DNA of 64,000 nucleotides from Celeribacter marinus (GCF_001308265.1 NZ_CP012023.1:2928932-2992931); one strand, 5' to 3'; numbered from the stretch's first letter, positions 25,464-35,420 are shown. Notes: generated from the sequence alone by a model not told the origin. Made by a program: numbers and translations.

Positions 25464-26738
25464 CTAGGCGGTCAACACATCCGAAAGCGTTTTCAACCCT
25501 GCTTTAGGCGACTGCACCAGAACCGCCATATTCCCGGGCTTATGTTGATTGCGCAGCATTTTGATGTGCGCATCGGGAATTTCAGCCCATGGGAAAACCT
25601 CGGACATACACGGATCAATCCGCTTTTCGATCATCAACCGGTTGGCCGATGCCGCTTGTTTAAGGTGTGCGAAATGCGACCCCTGAAGGCGCTTTTGATG
25701 CATCCACATATAGCGCACGTCAAAGGTACAATTAAAACCGGAGGTGCCTGCGCAGATCACAACCATACCACCCTTTTTACACACAAGCGTCGAGACGGGG
25801 AATGTTGCCTCACCGGGATGCTCGAACACGATATCAACGTTGTTGCCTTTGCCCGTGATCGCCCAGATCGCCGCACCAAATTTGCGCGCCTCTTTGAACC
25901 ATGCGTTATATTCGGGTGTATTCACCGTTGGGAGCTGCCCCCAACAGTCAAAGTCTTTGCGGTTGATCACGCCCTTTGCGCCAAGTCCCATGACGAAATC
26001 GCGTTTGTCCTCGCCTGAAATCACACCAATTGCATTTGCCCCTGCGGCCACAGCCAACTGGATCGCAAACGAGCCAAGCCCACCAGACGCGCCCCAAACC
26101 AGAACGTTCTGACCGGGTTTTAACTCATGAGGATGGTGCCCAAACAACATACGGTAGGCGGTTGCGAGTGTCAGCGTATAGCACGCGCTTTCCTCCCACG
26201 TCAGATGCTGCGGACGCGGCAAAAGCTGTTGTGCTTGCACGCGTGTGAACTGCGCGAATGAGCCGTCAGGCGTCTCATATCCCCAAATCCGTTGGGATGT
26301 TGAGAACATCGGATCGCCGCCATTACATTCCTCGTCGTCACCATCATCTTGGTTGCAATGGATGACGACCTCGTCGCCCACCTTCCAGTTTTTCACACGG
26401 TCCCCAACAGCCCAAACAATACCAGAGGCATCGGACCCAGCGATGTGGTAGTCTGCGCCATGACTGTCGAACGGAGAGATCGGCACGCCAAGACCCGCCC
26501 AAATGCCGTTATAGTTAACGCCTGCGGCCATCACGAGAACGAGCACTTCGTGACTATCAAGCTTGGGCGTCTCAACCACCTCTTGGACGAACGATTTATC
26601 AGGCTCGCCATGACGCTCGCGGCGGATCGCCCATGCATACATTTGTGCGGGGACATGGCCCATTGGTGGGATTTCCCCAACTTCGTAAAGATCTTTTTTT
26701 TCGGCCGTGTACATTGGCTGACTGGTATCGAGCGCCAT
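25464..26738 (-). CDS. ccr: Crotonyl-CoA carboxylase/reductase
   Basis: A 424-aa NADPH-dependent reductive carboxylase that turns crotonyl-CoA plus CO2 into (2S)-ethylmalonyl-CoA, the key step of the ethylmalonyl-CoA pathway. Signatures: KDLYEVGEIPPMGHVPAQMY at the start, the MDR-type cofactor fold VLVWGASGGLGSFAIQLA near residue 215, and CCR-specific GKGNNVDIVFEHPGEATFPV. The CCR residues of the CO2 pocket are expected in this region but cannot be checked by eye. It diverges from ecm. A possible RamB-type operator lies between them. Confidence 0.96.
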   Translation of the reverse strand: MALDTSQPMYTAEKKDLYEVGEIPPMGHVPAQMYAWAIRRERHGEPDKSFVQEVVETPKLDSHEVLVLVMAAGVNYNGIWAGLGVPISPFDSHGADYHIAGSDASGIVWAVGDRVKNWKVGDEVVIHCNQDDGDDEECNGGDPMFSTSQRIWGYETPDGSFAQFTRVQAQQLLPRPQHLTWEESACYTLTLATAYRMLFGHHPHELKPGQNVLVWGASGGLGSFAIQLAVAAGANAIGVISGEDKRDFVMGLGAKGVINRKDFDCWGQLPTVNTPEYNAWFKEARKFGAAIWAITGKGNNVDIVFEHPGEATFPVSTLVCKKGGMVVICAGTSGFNCTFDVRYMWMHQKRLQGSHFAHLKQAASANRLMIEKRIDPCMSEVFPWAEIPDAHIKMLRNQHKPGNMAVLVQSPKAGLKTLSDVLTA

Positions 26739-27079
26739 GAGTTGCCCCCCTTGTTAAATGTCGGGAACTGCCCAATTCGGCCGCACCCAGTTTTGTGCCG
26801 CAATGCAGAATCGCGGGCTCTCCCCGATAGAATTAGGAATAGCAAAGTAACTTTGCAACCAAATTTTATATGTTTTTGTAACTTTATAACCGAGCGAACA
26901 CAGAAAATTGGCGCGCCACACAGAAAACAAAGCTGATTTTACCCAAAAATCGGCATCTTTCCCCCACCATGCTTGGGAAAACCGCCCCTGCCGCGTTGCG
27001 GCGAATTGACAATGGCATATTATTCCGCCCATAAAAGCATCAGCGAAATATTATTACCTTATGAAATTATGAGGCCGCC
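26739..27079. other. Divergent control region between ccr and ecm
   Basis: 341 bases without a gene. It holds an AT-rich centre with the palindrome GCAAAGT-A-ACTTTGC (26842-26856), a second copy of GTAACTTT at 26878-26885, and a TTGACA at 27006-27011 that could be the -35 of the ecm promoter, with only a weak -10 (CATAAA at 27030-27035). No open frame here looks coding. Confidence 0.55.
26842..26856. promoter_or_regulatory. Palindromic operator candidate, RamB/PccR-like
   Basis: GCAAAGT-A-ACTTTGC is a perfect 7-base inverted repeat with one central base, 104 bases upstream of ccr; ACTTTGCAA runs on to contain TTTGCAA. As I recall, the ScfR-family regulators PccR and RamB that control propionyl-CoA and ethylmalonyl-CoA genes in Rhodobacterales bind TTTGCAAA-type sites. 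The assignment is an inference from motif and position. Confidence 0.4.
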
Positions 27080-29086
27080 ATGACCGATACGACAAACGCC
27101 CGCTCCGACGCGTCCGATGCCGCCCCCAAGGCTGATCGCCCATGGCTATTTCGCACCTATGCGGGCCACTCCACGGCTTCGGCATCCAACGAGCTCTACC
27201 GTGGCAATCTCGCCAAGGGCCAAACAGGTCTCTCGGTCGCGTTCGATCTACCCACACAAACGGGCTATGATAGCGATCATGAACTGGCAAAGGGCGAAGT
27301 CGGCAAAGTCGGCGTTCCGATCTCGCACTTGGGCGACATGCGGGCTCTGTTCGACAATATCCCGCTTGAGCAAATGAACACGTCGATGACGATCAACGCC
27401 ACCGCGCCGTGGTTGCTTGCGCTCTACATTGCCGTGGCCGAGGAACAAGGCGCGGACGTCACCGCCCTACAAGGCACCGTTCAAAACGACATTATCAAAG
27501 AATACCTGTCGCGCGGCACCTATGTCTGCCCACCCCGCCCATCCTTGCGTATGATCACGGACGTGGCCGCCTACACCCGCGAACACCTTCCCAAATGGAA
27601 CCCGATGAACGTGTGTTCCTACCACCTGCAAGAGGCCGGTGCGACACCCGAGCAAGAACTGGCTTTTGCATTGGCCACAGCCATCGCCGTGCTTGACGAT
27701 CTCAAAGAAAAGGTCCCGACCGAAGCCTTTCCCGCCATGGTTGGCCGCATCTCGTTCTTTGTGAATGCGGGCATCCGATTTGTGACCGAGATGTGTAAAA
27801 TGCGCGCCTTTGTCGAGTTGTGGGATGAAATCACCCGCGAACGCTACGGCGTCGAAGAGGCCAAATTCCGCCGCTTTCGCTACGGGGTTCAGGTCAACTC
27901 TCTCGGCCTGACCGAACAGCAGCCCGAAAATAACGTGTACCGCATCTTGATCGAAATGCTCGCCGTTACCCTGTCCAAAAACGCCCGCGCCCGCGCCGTG
28001 CAATTGCCCGCATGGAACGAGGCGCTTGGCCTGCCGCGTCCCTTTGATCAACAATGGTCACTGCGGATGCAACAAATCCTCGCCTATGAAACCGACCTGC
28101 TCGAATACGACGACCTGTTCGACCAAAACCCCGCCGTGGACCGCAAAGTCGCGGCTCTCAAGAAGGGCGCATTGGATGAGCTTAAAACCCTCGACGGCAT
28201 GGGCGGCGCCATTGAGGCGATCGAATACATGAAATCGCGCCTCGTTGAGGCCAACGCCGAACGCATCACCAAAATCGAAGGCGGCGAAACCGTTGTTGTT
28301 GGCGTCAACCGTTGGACCGTGGGCGAACCCTCCCCCCTCACCGCAGGCGATGGCTCGATCATGAAATCCGACCCTGCCGCAGAGGCCGACCAAATCGACC
28401 GCCTTGAGGCATGGCGCGCCCATCGCGATGAGGCCGCCGTTCAAACCGCCCTCGCCAATTTGCGTGCTGCATGCACCTCCAACGAAAACGTCATGCCCGC
28501 CTCCATTGCCGCCGCCAAAGCGGGGGCTACAACCGGCGAATGGGGCGATGTTGTGCGCGCGGTCTTTGGCCAATATCGCGGCCCCACGGGCGTGTCCTCA
28601 AACCCGTCGAACCGCACCGAAGGCCTTGAGGATATCCGCGCCGAAGTCGACCGCGTCACCGCTGCACTTGGCCGCAAGCCCAAATTTCTTGTCGGCAAAC
28701 CCGGCCTTGACGGTCACTCCAACGGGGCCGAACAAATCGCCGCCCGCGCCCGCGATGTCGGTATGGATATCGAATACGAGGGTATTCGCCTCACCCCGTC
28801 CGAAATCGTCGACGCTGCCGTGCGTGACGGCGCGGATGTGGTCGGATTGTCGATCCTGTCGGGATCGCATTTGCCGCTCATTTCGGAACTCATGGACCGC
28901 ATGCGCGATGCGGGCCTTGGCCAGACACCGGTCGTGGTTGGCGGCATCATCCCCGACGAGGACGCCAAATCGTTGCTCGCCATGGGCGTGGCGCGCGTCT
29001 ACACCCCCAAGGATTTCGAACTCAACCGCATCATGTTCGACATCGTGGCCCTCATCGACCCCACCACGCAGACACCCGCATCGTAG
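27080..29086 (+). CDS. ecm: Ethylmalonyl-CoA mutase (B12-dependent)
   Basis: A 668-aa coenzyme B12 mutase converting (2R)-ethylmalonyl-CoA to methylsuccinyl-CoA. The large CoA-binding barrel opens RPWLFRTYAGHSTASASNEL and LSVAFDLPTQTGYDSDHELA, and carries GTVQNDIIKEYLSRGTY. The C-terminal cobalamin domain has KPGLDGHSNGAEQIA (the DxHxxG ligand loop) near residue 540, then GLSILSGSH and VVVGGIIP. The size and YAGHSTASASN fit Ecm rather than methylmalonyl-CoA mutase. It diverges from ccr; its cofactor links to cobU. Confidence 0.95.
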   Translation: MTDTTNARSDASDAAPKADRPWLFRTYAGHSTASASNELYRGNLAKGQTGLSVAFDLPTQTGYDSDHELAKGEVGKVGVPISHLGDMRALFDNIPLEQMNTSMTINATAPWLLALYIAVAEEQGADVTALQGTVQNDIIKEYLSRGTYVCPPRPSLRMITDVAAYTREHLPKWNPMNVCSYHLQEAGATPEQELAFALATAIAVLDDLKEKVPTEAFPAMVGRISFFVNAGIRFVTEMCKMRAFVELWDEITRERYGVEEAKFRRFRYGVQVNSLGLTEQQPENNVYRILIEMLAVTLSKNARARAVQLPAWNEALGLPRPFDQQWSLRMQQILAYETDLLEYDDLFDQNPAVDRKVAALKKGALDELKTLDGMGGAIEAIEYMKSRLVEANAERITKIEGGETVVVGVNRWTVGEPSPLTAGDGSIMKSDPAAEADQIDRLEAWRAHRDEAAVQTALANLRAACTSNENVMPASIAAAKAGATTGEWGDVVRAVFGQYRGPTGVSSNPSNRTEGLEDIRAEVDRVTAALGRKPKFLVGKPGLDGHSNGAEQIAARARDVGMDIEYEGIRLTPSEIVDAAVRDGADVVGLSILSGSHLPLISELMDRMRDAGLGQTPVVVGGIIPDEDAKSLLAMGVARVYTPKDFELNRIMFDIVALIDPTTQTPAS

Positions 29087-29102
29087 TCACGCCCGCGCAG
29101 CG

Positions 29103-29639
29103 TTACTGCGCGTCCAATGTTGCGAGTGTCTGGACCAATTCGTCATACGTATAGCTGTCTTGAACCTGTCCCATATCGCCCACAACAAACGTAGGGTCCG
29201 AGGCGACACAGCCAAGCCCGCAAACCTGTGCGGCAACCATGTCTTGGGTGTCGATATACCAAAGCCGCCCACCGGGCGTGGCGACCCAACCGTCGATCCC
29301 CTCGGCCTCGTCGCCCTCCATGTCCTCGCCTGACGGCACCTCATTATAGTAGTCAGGCGAATAAGCCCCGTGGGTGTGATAGGACGCAAGGATCGTCTCC
29401 AACTCTTTGGGATCATTCGGCACACAGCTTCCCGCGCGACCTTTTTTGGCTTTGGACGCGGCAAGCACGCCATCTGCGTCAAACCCGATATAGCCGCAAT
29501 ATTCGCGATTCTTATCAACCGACAGAGGCTGCAACTGCGCAAAGAGCGCTTTGACAAAGGTAAGTTCAGCACTGTCTTGCGCCGCCACCTGCATGGGCAA
29601 AATCGCAAACCCCAATAACGCCAACGTCAATCTATACAT
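29103..29639 (-). CDS. DUF4329-domain secreted protein, JAB-metalloprotease-like
   Basis: A 178-aa protein with a signal peptide (LTLALLGFAILPMQVAAQ). The mature part carries LETILASYHTHGAYSPDYYN, with an HxH followed by S-x-x-D, the layout of JAMM/MPN metal-binding proteins. It ends with GRLWYIDTQDM. I assign it to DUF4329. It is convergent with ecm and lies 17 bases away. DUF4329 also occurs as a module in polymorphic toxins; here it stands alone with no toxin delivery domain or immunity gene nearby. Function unknown. Confidence 0.75.
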   Translation of the reverse strand: MYRLTLALLGFAILPMQVAAQDSAELTFVKALFAQLQPLSVDKNREYCGYIGFDADGVLAASKAKKGRAGSCVPNDPKELETILASYHTHGAYSPDYYNEVPSGEDMEGDEAEGIDGWVATPGGRLWYIDTQDMVAAQVCGLGCVASDPTFVVGDMGQVQDSYTYDELVQTLATLDAQ

Positions 29640-29696
29640 TCCATGCTCCCTCTGGCTTACTAAAACCTAACACATCCAACCGTAGGAGCCACCCGA

Positions 29697-30401
29697 ATGC
29701 CAACGCCACACATTTCCGCCGCCAAGGGCGACATTGCCGAAACAGTCCTGTTACCGGGTGATCCCTACCGCGCAAAATGGGCCGCCGAGACCTTTCTCGA
29801 CAATCCGCGCCTGATCAACGAAGTGCGCGGAATGCTTGGCTTTACTGGCACCTACAAAGGCAACCCCGTCACCATCCACGGCTCCGGCATGGGCATGCCC
29901 AGCCTGTCCATTTACGCCAACGAATTGATCACCGAATACGGCGCAAAAACGCTGATCCGCATCGGGTCATGCGGCGGCATGCAAACCGCAATCAACGTGC
30001 GTGACGTTATCATCGCCATGACCGCCACCACGCTATCGACGCCTTCGCGCGGCATCATGAAAGAGCTGAACTTCGCGCCTTGCGCTGACTACGGATTGCT
30101 TGAAAAAGCGGTCGCAGCCGCGCGCGCCAAAGGCACACCAACCCATGTCGGCGGCATCTATTCCTCTGATGTCTTCTACGATGAGCGCCCCGACCTCACC
30201 GAGCAAATGACCCGCCACGGCATCATGGGCGTTGAGATGGAAGCAGCCGAGCTTTATATTCTCGCCGCCCGCCACGGCTGTCGCGCACTGGCCGTCCTCA
30301 CCGTCTCGGACCACTTGTTGACGGGAGAGGCGTTGCCCTCGCAGGACCGCGAAAAATCATTTGGCGATATGGTCGAAATCGCGCTTGAGGCGGCATTCTG
30401 A
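29697..30401 (+). CDS. deoD: Purine-nucleoside phosphorylase, DeoD type
   Basis: A 234-aa hexameric PNP that splits purine (deoxy)nucleosides with phosphate. It begins [20 protein letters not shown], with [22 protein letters not shown] (phosphate site), [11 protein letters not shown] and [10 protein letters not shown] (the ribose-contacting ExExxxL region). AGGAG stands nine bases before the ATG. Its last base overlaps the start of the next gene. The BMP importer at 15.5-20.1 kb may supply its substrates. Confidence 0.96.
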   Translation: MPTPHISAAKGDIAETVLLPGDPYRAKWAAETFLDNPRLINEVRGMLGFTGTYKGNPVTIHGSGMGMPSLSIYANELITEYGAKTLIRIGSCGGMQTAINVRDVIIAMTATTLSTPSRGIMKELNFAPCADYGLLEKAVAAARAKGTPTHVGGIYSSDVFYDERPDLTEQMTRHGIMGVEMEAAELYILAARHGCRALAVLTVSDHLLTGEALPSQDREKSFGDMVEIALEAAF

Positions 30402-31393
30402 TGACGCTCCCCAAACGCAAGATCGGGGCGCGTGACGTCACCGCCATCGGGTTCGGCGCCATGTCCTTTGCGGGCTTTTTCGGCCCCGCGGACGATGACG
30501 TCTCAATGCAAACCATGTCTGATCTGATCGACACGGGTATCGACTTTTGGGACACCGCCAACATTTACGGTATGGGCCGCTCGGAACGCCTGATCGGACA
30601 GTTTTTCGCGGCCAATCCGCACGCGAGTAAGGATGTGTTTCTCGCCACCAAAGCGGGCATTATCCCAGGGCCGCCGCGCGCTTTTAACAACTCCGAGGAT
30701 TATTTGCGCGCCGAATTAGACGCCTCGCTCCAACGCCTGAACCGCGATCACGTCGAGCTGTACTACATTCACCGCCGCGATCAAAACACACCGATCGAGA
30801 CGCTTGCTGAGACGATGGGGAAACTGATTGATGAGGGGCTCATCGGTGGTTGGGGCCTCTCCGAAGTGTCGCCCACGACAATCCGCCGCGCCCACGCCAT
30901 CACGCCCGTCATGGCGGTGCAAAACGAATATTCCCTGTGGACCCGCCAACCTGAATTGGGTGTCCTGCGCACCTGTGCCGAACTTGGCATAACCTTTGTG
31001 CCGTTTTCGCCCTTGGCGCGGGGCATTCTGTCGGATGTGGACCTCACACCCGCCACGTTCGAGGCGCATGATTTCCGCAAACACAATCCACGTTTCATCG
31101 CGCCGAATTTCGACGACAACATGCCCCATATCCGCGCCTTTCGCACTCTTGCAGCGTCATGGGGCATGACGGCGGCGGGCCTTGCAATGGCGTGGGTCTT
31201 GGCGCGTGGCGATCATTTGATCCCGATCCCGGGAACCCGCACAGGGGCGCATATGCGCGACTGGCTCCCTGCGATGACAACCGCGCTTACACCTGCACAA
31301 TTGGCACAGATCGACGCCACTTTGCCGGCAGGTTGGGCCTTTGGAGATCGCTATTCCGACGAACAACGCCCCGGCGTTGAGTATTTCGCCTAA
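30401..31393 (+). CDS. Aldo/keto reductase
   Basis: A 330-aa NADPH-dependent oxidoreductase of the AKR superfamily. It has GFGAMSFAGFFGPADDD, the catalytic aspartate in GIDFWDTANIYGMGRSERL (D and Y), KAGI for the lysine, LQRLNRDHVELYYIHRRD (histidine) and the late cofactor loop IPIPGTRTGAHMRD. It overlaps deoD by one base (TGATG), so it is cotranscribed. The substrate is unknown. Confidence 0.92.
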   Translation: MTLPKRKIGARDVTAIGFGAMSFAGFFGPADDDVSMQTMSDLIDTGIDFWDTANIYGMGRSERLIGQFFAANPHASKDVFLATKAGIIPGPPRAFNNSEDYLRAELDASLQRLNRDHVELYYIHRRDQNTPIETLAETMGKLIDEGLIGGWGLSEVSPTTIRRAHAITPVMAVQNEYSLWTRQPELGVLRTCAELGITFVPFSPLARGILSDVDLTPATFEAHDFRKHNPRFIAPNFDDNMPHIRAFRTLAASWGMTAAGLAMAWVLARGDHLIPIPGTRTGAHMRDWLPAMTTALTPAQLAQIDATLPAGWAFGDRYSDEQRPGVEYFA

Positions 31394-31409
31394 AGACACC
31401 AGACCAAGA

Positions 31410-31440
31410 AAAAGCCCCGCCAAATCGGCGGGGCTTTTTA
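31410..31440. terminator. Bidirectional terminator between the aldo/keto reductase and sdhB
   Basis: AAAAGCCCCGCC (31410-31421) pairs with GGCGGGGCTTTT (31427-31438) around a five-base loop, flanked by A and T tracts on both sides. It lies 17 bases after the reductase stop and 24 bases after the convergent sdhB stop, so it can serve both units. Confidence 0.9.
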
Positions 31441-31463
31441 TCTAGCGGTGAACTGCACAGCGC

Positions 31464-32243
31464 CTAGTGCGCGCGCTCTAACATCATGGATTTAATGGAC
31501 GCAATCGCCTTGGCTGGGTTCAAACCCTTAGGGCAGGTTTTCGCACAGTTCATAATCGTGTGGCAGCGATACAATTTGAACGGATCATCCAGCGCGTCAA
31601 GGCGCTCACCCGTTGCCTCATCGCGGCTATCAACAAGCCAACGATAGGCGTGTAGCAACGCCGCTGGCCCTAGGTATTTGTCGCCATTCCACCAGTAGGA
31701 CGGACAAGATGTCGAGCACGATGCACACATCACGCACTCATATAAACCATCGAGTTTCTTGCGATCCTCAATCGACTGACGCCACTCTTTTGCGGGGCGG
31801 TTCGTCTTGGTTTCGAGCCACGGCATGATCGACGCGTGTTGTGCATAGAAATGCGTGAGATCAGGAATGAGATCTTTGATCACAGACATGTGCGGCAACG
31901 GATAGATTTTCACATCTGCCTTGATCTCGTCCAACCCGTAGATACAGGCGAGCGTATTGATCCCGTCGATGTTCATTGCGCACGAGCCACAAATCCCCTC
32001 ACGACATGAGCGGCGAAAGGTCAGCGTTGGATCAATCTCGTTCTTGATCTTGATCAGCGCATCTAGAACCATCGGGCCACATTTATCCATGTCGACGAAA
32101 TACGTGTCGACGGAGGGGTTCTTTTCCTCGTCAGGATTGTAACGATAGATCTGAAACTTGCGCACATTGGTCGCGCCCTCGGGCTTCGGCCATGTTTTGC
32201 CCGTTACAATCTTAGAGTTCTTGGGGAGTGTGAGTTGGACCAT
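31464..32243 (-). CDS. sdhB: Succinate dehydrogenase iron-sulfur subunit
   Basis: A 259-aa complex II subunit carrying electrons from FAD to ubiquinone at the inner face of the membrane. All three cluster motifs are visible: [15 protein letters not shown] for [2Fe-2S], [16 protein letters not shown] for [4Fe-4S] and [17 protein letters not shown] for [3Fe-4S]. It is the last gene of the sdhC-D-A-lipoprotein-B unit, after a gap of about 115 bases. Confidence 0.98.
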   Translation of the reverse strand: MVQLTLPKNSKIVTGKTWPKPEGATNVRKFQIYRYNPDEEKNPSVDTYFVDMDKCGPMVLDALIKIKNEIDPTLTFRRSCREGICGSCAMNIDGINTLACIYGLDEIKADVKIYPLPHMSVIKDLIPDLTHFYAQHASIMPWLETKTNRPAKEWRQSIEDRKKLDGLYECVMCASCSTSCPSYWWNGDKYLGPAALLHAYRWLVDSRDEATGERLDALDDPFKLYRCHTIMNCAKTCPKGLNPAKAIASIKSMMLERAH

Positions 32244-32359
32244 GTCGTTCCCTCCTTACGCGCAACGATGCGCGGTGCCCATTGGGGCACAATTGTTCGA
32301 AGTCATAGCACTCGAAAGCACAAGACTGGTGTAATTCGTGAGATCACGGGGCATCTGTC

Positions 32360-32827
32360 TCAATCTCCCGTGATGCAGTAGCCCGACCCGCCAACAAAGA
32401 CGGATGAACCACAATTGTAAGTGAACTCACCGCTGTAACCGCTCGCGAGTTCTGGCGCATAGTCATCGCGCGTTTGTTGGCGCGCGGCTACGGGTGCCCC
32501 ATTTGCGATACAGGCATTGATTGCGCCCGCTTGTTTTTGCGTCACGTTGCGCCCCGCCAATACGGTGAAACTCGCGCCTTTCGCGGCGGGTGGGAGCATC
32601 TCGTAGCTATTGATCACTCCGGCCGCTTCGACACAGGCTTGCATCGCCTTTTCGCTACCTGGGGTTTGTGACTGAACCCGCGTGGCACGCGCGGCGAATG
32701 ACGCTGTGTTGTAGGATTGAGCATCCGACACAGCAACGCGTGGCCCTTGCGCGAACTGAACGATCTCAGTGCAGCCCGCCAGAGCGGTCACTGAGATCAA
32801 AACAGACGCAAAGGCCGCGCGATGCAT
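32360..32827 (-). CDS. Predicted lipoprotein inside the sdh operon
   Basis: A 155-aa protein with lipobox VTALAGC ending near residue 19, so it is exported and lipidated. The mature domain has AARATRVQSQTPGSEKAMQA, a QKQAGAINACIANG stretch and a cysteine pair near the C-terminus (YNCGSSVFVGGSGYC). Its start overlaps the sdhA stop by one base, so it is translationally coupled between sdhA and sdhB. I do not recognise a function. Confidence 0.75.
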   Translation of the reverse strand: MHRAAFASVLISVTALAGCTEIVQFAQGPRVAVSDAQSYNTASFAARATRVQSQTPGSEKAMQACVEAAGVINSYEMLPPAAKGASFTVLAGRNVTQKQAGAINACIANGAPVAARQQTRDDYAPELASGYSGEFTYNCGSSVFVGGSGYCITGD

Positions 32828-34635
32828 CAGAACGTCCTCGCTTTGGGTGCGATGGTTTTTGTGCTGATGCCGCCCTCTTTCTCGGTGGTCAGACCCTTTT
32901 TGATCACGTCACGGTAGGACAGTTCGACCTTGGTCCCGTCAACGCGCGACACGGTGTGAACGCGCCACTTTTTGTCGTCGCGATCAGGGTAATCCTCGTG
33001 TGCGTGGGCCCCACGAGATTCCTTGCGGGCCTCCGCGCCGTGAATTGTGGCCAAGGCGTTTGGCATCAGGTTGGCAAGCTCAAGCGTTTCCATCAGATCG
33101 GAGTTCCAAACGAGCGACCGGTCGGTGACTTGCAAGTCCGCCATTTTGGCGGCCACGGCGGTCATCTTTTCAACGCCCTCTTTGAGCGACTTATCCGTGC
33201 GGAACACAGCCGCATCCGACTGCATCGTTTTTTGCATCTCAAGGCGCAGTTCCGCTGTTGGAACACCGCCCTTTGCATGACGCAGACCATCAAAGCGATC
33301 AAATGCCGCATCCACAGAGGCTTGGTTCAATTCCGGTGTCGGCTTGCTCGGATCGACAATTTGACCCGCCCGAATAGCCGCAGCACGGCCAAAGACCACG
33401 AGGTCAATCAACGAGTTGGACCCCAAACGGTTGGCCCCGTGCACAGAGGCACAGCCCGCCTCACCCACAGCCATCAGACCGGGCACAACGCCAAGTGGAT
33501 CTTTGTCGGTCGGGTTCAAAACTTCACCGTGATAGTTGGTCGGAATACCGCCCATGTTATAGTGCACAGTCGGCAACACAGGGATCGGCTCCTTGGTCAC
33601 GTCCACGCCCGCGAAAATCTTTGCGGACTCGGAAATACCGGGCAAACGCTCAGCCAACGCTTCAGGCGGCAAGTGCGACAGGTTGAGGTGAATGTGATCG
33701 CCCTCGGCGCCCACACCACGACCTTCGCGGATTTCCATCGTCATTGAGCGGGACACATAGTCACGCGGCGCGAGGTCTTTGTAGGTCGGCGCATAACGCT
33801 CCATGAACCGCTCGCCCTCGGAGTTGGTCAGATACCCCCCCTCCCCGCGTGCGCCCTCGGTGATCAAACAGCCGGAGCCGTAAATGCCCGTTGGGTGAAA
33901 TTGAACGAACTCCATATCCTGAAGCGCCAGACCCGCACGCGCCACCATGCCGCCGCCATCACCCGTACAGGTGTGCGCAGACGTAGCGGAGAAGAATGCA
34001 CGGCCATAACCGCCCGTGGCCAGAACGACCATCTTGGCTTTGAACACATGCATCGTGCCGTCATCAAGCTTCCAACACACCACACCCTGACACTGGCCGT
34101 CCTCGGACATGATCAGGTCGATGGCGAAATACTCAACATAGAATTCAGCGTTGTTTTTGAGCGATTGACCGTAGAGCGTGTGCAGGATCGCGTGACCGGT
34201 GCGGTCGGCGGCGGCACAGGTGCGCTGCACGGGGGGGCCTTCGCCAAATTCGGTGGTGTGACCGCCAAAGGGACGCTGATAAATCTTGCCCTCTTCGGTG
34301 CGCGAAAATGGCACACCGTAATGCTCTAGCTCGTAAACCGCCTTGGGTGCTTCGCGAGCGAGGTATTCCATCGCGTCCGTATCCCCGAGCCAGTCGGAGC
34401 CTTTGACGGTGTCATACATGTGCCACTGCCAGCTATCAGGCCCCATGTTGCCAAGGGATGCCGCGATGCCGCCTTGGGCCGCGACCGTGTGGGAGCGGGT
34501 CGGGAACACTTTGGTCACGCACGCAGTGCGCAAGCCCTGTTCCGCCATGCCAAGCGTCGCACGAAGGCCGGAGCCACCCGCGCCAACCACAACCACGTCA
34601 TAGTCGTGTACTTCGTATTCATATGCAGCTGTCAT
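32827..34635 (-). CDS. sdhA: Succinate dehydrogenase flavoprotein subunit
   Basis: A 602-aa catalytic subunit that oxidises succinate to fumarate with covalent FAD. It has [17 protein letters not shown] for FAD binding, [17 protein letters not shown] (the flavinylated histidine), [20 protein letters not shown] (active-site arginine region) and [18 protein letters not shown]. Length is normal. It ends one base into the lipoprotein gene and follows sdhD by 12 bases. Confidence 0.98.
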   Translation of the reverse strand: MTAAYEYEVHDYDVVVVGAGGSGLRATLGMAEQGLRTACVTKVFPTRSHTVAAQGGIAASLGNMGPDSWQWHMYDTVKGSDWLGDTDAMEYLAREAPKAVYELEHYGVPFSRTEEGKIYQRPFGGHTTEFGEGPPVQRTCAAADRTGHAILHTLYGQSLKNNAEFYVEYFAIDLIMSEDGQCQGVVCWKLDDGTMHVFKAKMVVLATGGYGRAFFSATSAHTCTGDGGGMVARAGLALQDMEFVQFHPTGIYGSGCLITEGARGEGGYLTNSEGERFMERYAPTYKDLAPRDYVSRSMTMEIREGRGVGAEGDHIHLNLSHLPPEALAERLPGISESAKIFAGVDVTKEPIPVLPTVHYNMGGIPTNYHGEVLNPTDKDPLGVVPGLMAVGEAGCASVHGANRLGSNSLIDLVVFGRAAAIRAGQIVDPSKPTPELNQASVDAAFDRFDGLRHAKGGVPTAELRLEMQKTMQSDAAVFRTDKSLKEGVEKMTAVAAKMADLQVTDRSLVWNSDLMETLELANLMPNALATIHGAEARKESRGAHAHEDYPDRDDKKWRVHTVSRVDGTKVELSYRDVIKKGLTTEKEGGISTKTIAPKARTF

Positions 34636-34647
34636 TGAGATTATTCC

Positions 34648-35019
34648 TTACAGCGCGAGTTTCACGAGCGCGAAGAGGCCGGTTGCCATCAGCGCATAAG
34701 AGAACATATTCACCGCGATAATGGTGAGCTTGCGTTTTAGTCCGCCCACGTAGTCCTCGATCAACACCTGTGCGCCGCGCATGAAATGCACAAAGCCCAC
34801 AACAAGGGTCAGACCCGCGACGATAGCGGGAAAGGGCCGCGCATAATATGCGGTCACGTCCTCATACGAGTCTCCGATTGCGGAGCCCACGGTGAAGATA
34901 AACAAAGGCACGAGGATCAAAAGGCCAATCGACGAGACAATCATAAACCAATGATGCTCGGCTCCATGCCCTGCGGCACCAAGGCCTTCGGCTTTTTTAC
35001 GGTCAGTGAGAAATGCCAT
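34648..35019 (-). CDS. sdhD: Succinate dehydrogenase membrane anchor subunit
   Basis: A 123-aa anchor with three membrane helices: WFMIVSSIGLLILVPLFIF, PFPAIVAGLTLVVGFVHFM and the C-terminal LTIIAVNMFSYALMATGLFA. The HFMRGAQVLIEDYV segment after helix 2 is typical of alphaproteobacterial SdhD. GGAGG precedes the ATG at 35019; the frame open to 35181 is an unlikely extension because it runs into sdhC. It binds heme b and quinone together with SdhC. Confidence 0.95.
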   Translation of the reverse strand: MAFLTDRKKAEGLGAAGHGAEHHWFMIVSSIGLLILVPLFIFTVGSAIGDSYEDVTAYYARPFPAIVAGLTLVVGFVHFMRGAQVLIEDYVGGLKRKLTIIAVNMFSYALMATGLFALVKLAL

Positions 35020-35030
35020 GATAAGCCTCC

Positions 35031-35420
35031 TTAAACCACGATTGCGGTGAAGATGGTGAGGACCGTGGCGCCGATAAACATGCCCCAGCCCAGTTTCTCG
35101 GAAATCGCGACCTCGAGGCAATAGCCGAAGTCCCAAAGCAGGTGACGCACACCACCCAAAAGGTGATACCAAAGCGCCCAAGCCGAGAAGAACATGATCA
35201 GATCACCCACCCAACAGGTGATGATTCCGTCCACAACCTCAAAATACGCCGATGATGTCGCGGCGGCCAACAGCCACCAAACAATCAACATCGCAGCTAG
35301 AATTAGGGCGTTGCCCGTAATCCGAACCATAATAGAGGAGATAGACGTCATTTGAGGCCGGTAATACTGGCCGATCATAAAGGGTGATAGCGGGCGATTG
35401 TCGCCGTTAGCATCAGCCAT
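35031..35420 (-). CDS. sdhC: Succinate dehydrogenase cytochrome b556 subunit
   Basis: A 129-aa anchor with NRPLSPFMIGQYYRPQMTSI, SIMVRITGNALILAAMLIVW and the heme-ligand helix LWYHLLGGVRHLLWDFGY, where the histidine in GVRHL is the axial ligand. It is the first gene of the leftward sdh operon. The 330 bases upstream carry a set of TGTGATCACA palindromes. Confidence 0.97.
   Translation of the reverse strand: MADANGDNRPLSPFMIGQYYRPQMTSISSIMVRITGNALILAAMLIVWWLLAAATSSAYFEVVDGIITCWVGDLIMFFSAWALWYHLLGGVRHLLWDFGYCLEVAISEKLGWGMFIGATVLTIFTAIVV

Noticed and set aside
29087..29608. Leftward 173-codon frame overlapping the DUF4329 gene
   Set aside because: It runs in another frame of the same DNA, is rich in Arg, Cys and Trp, has no ribosome site, and the DUF4329 frame has a signal peptide and a motif.
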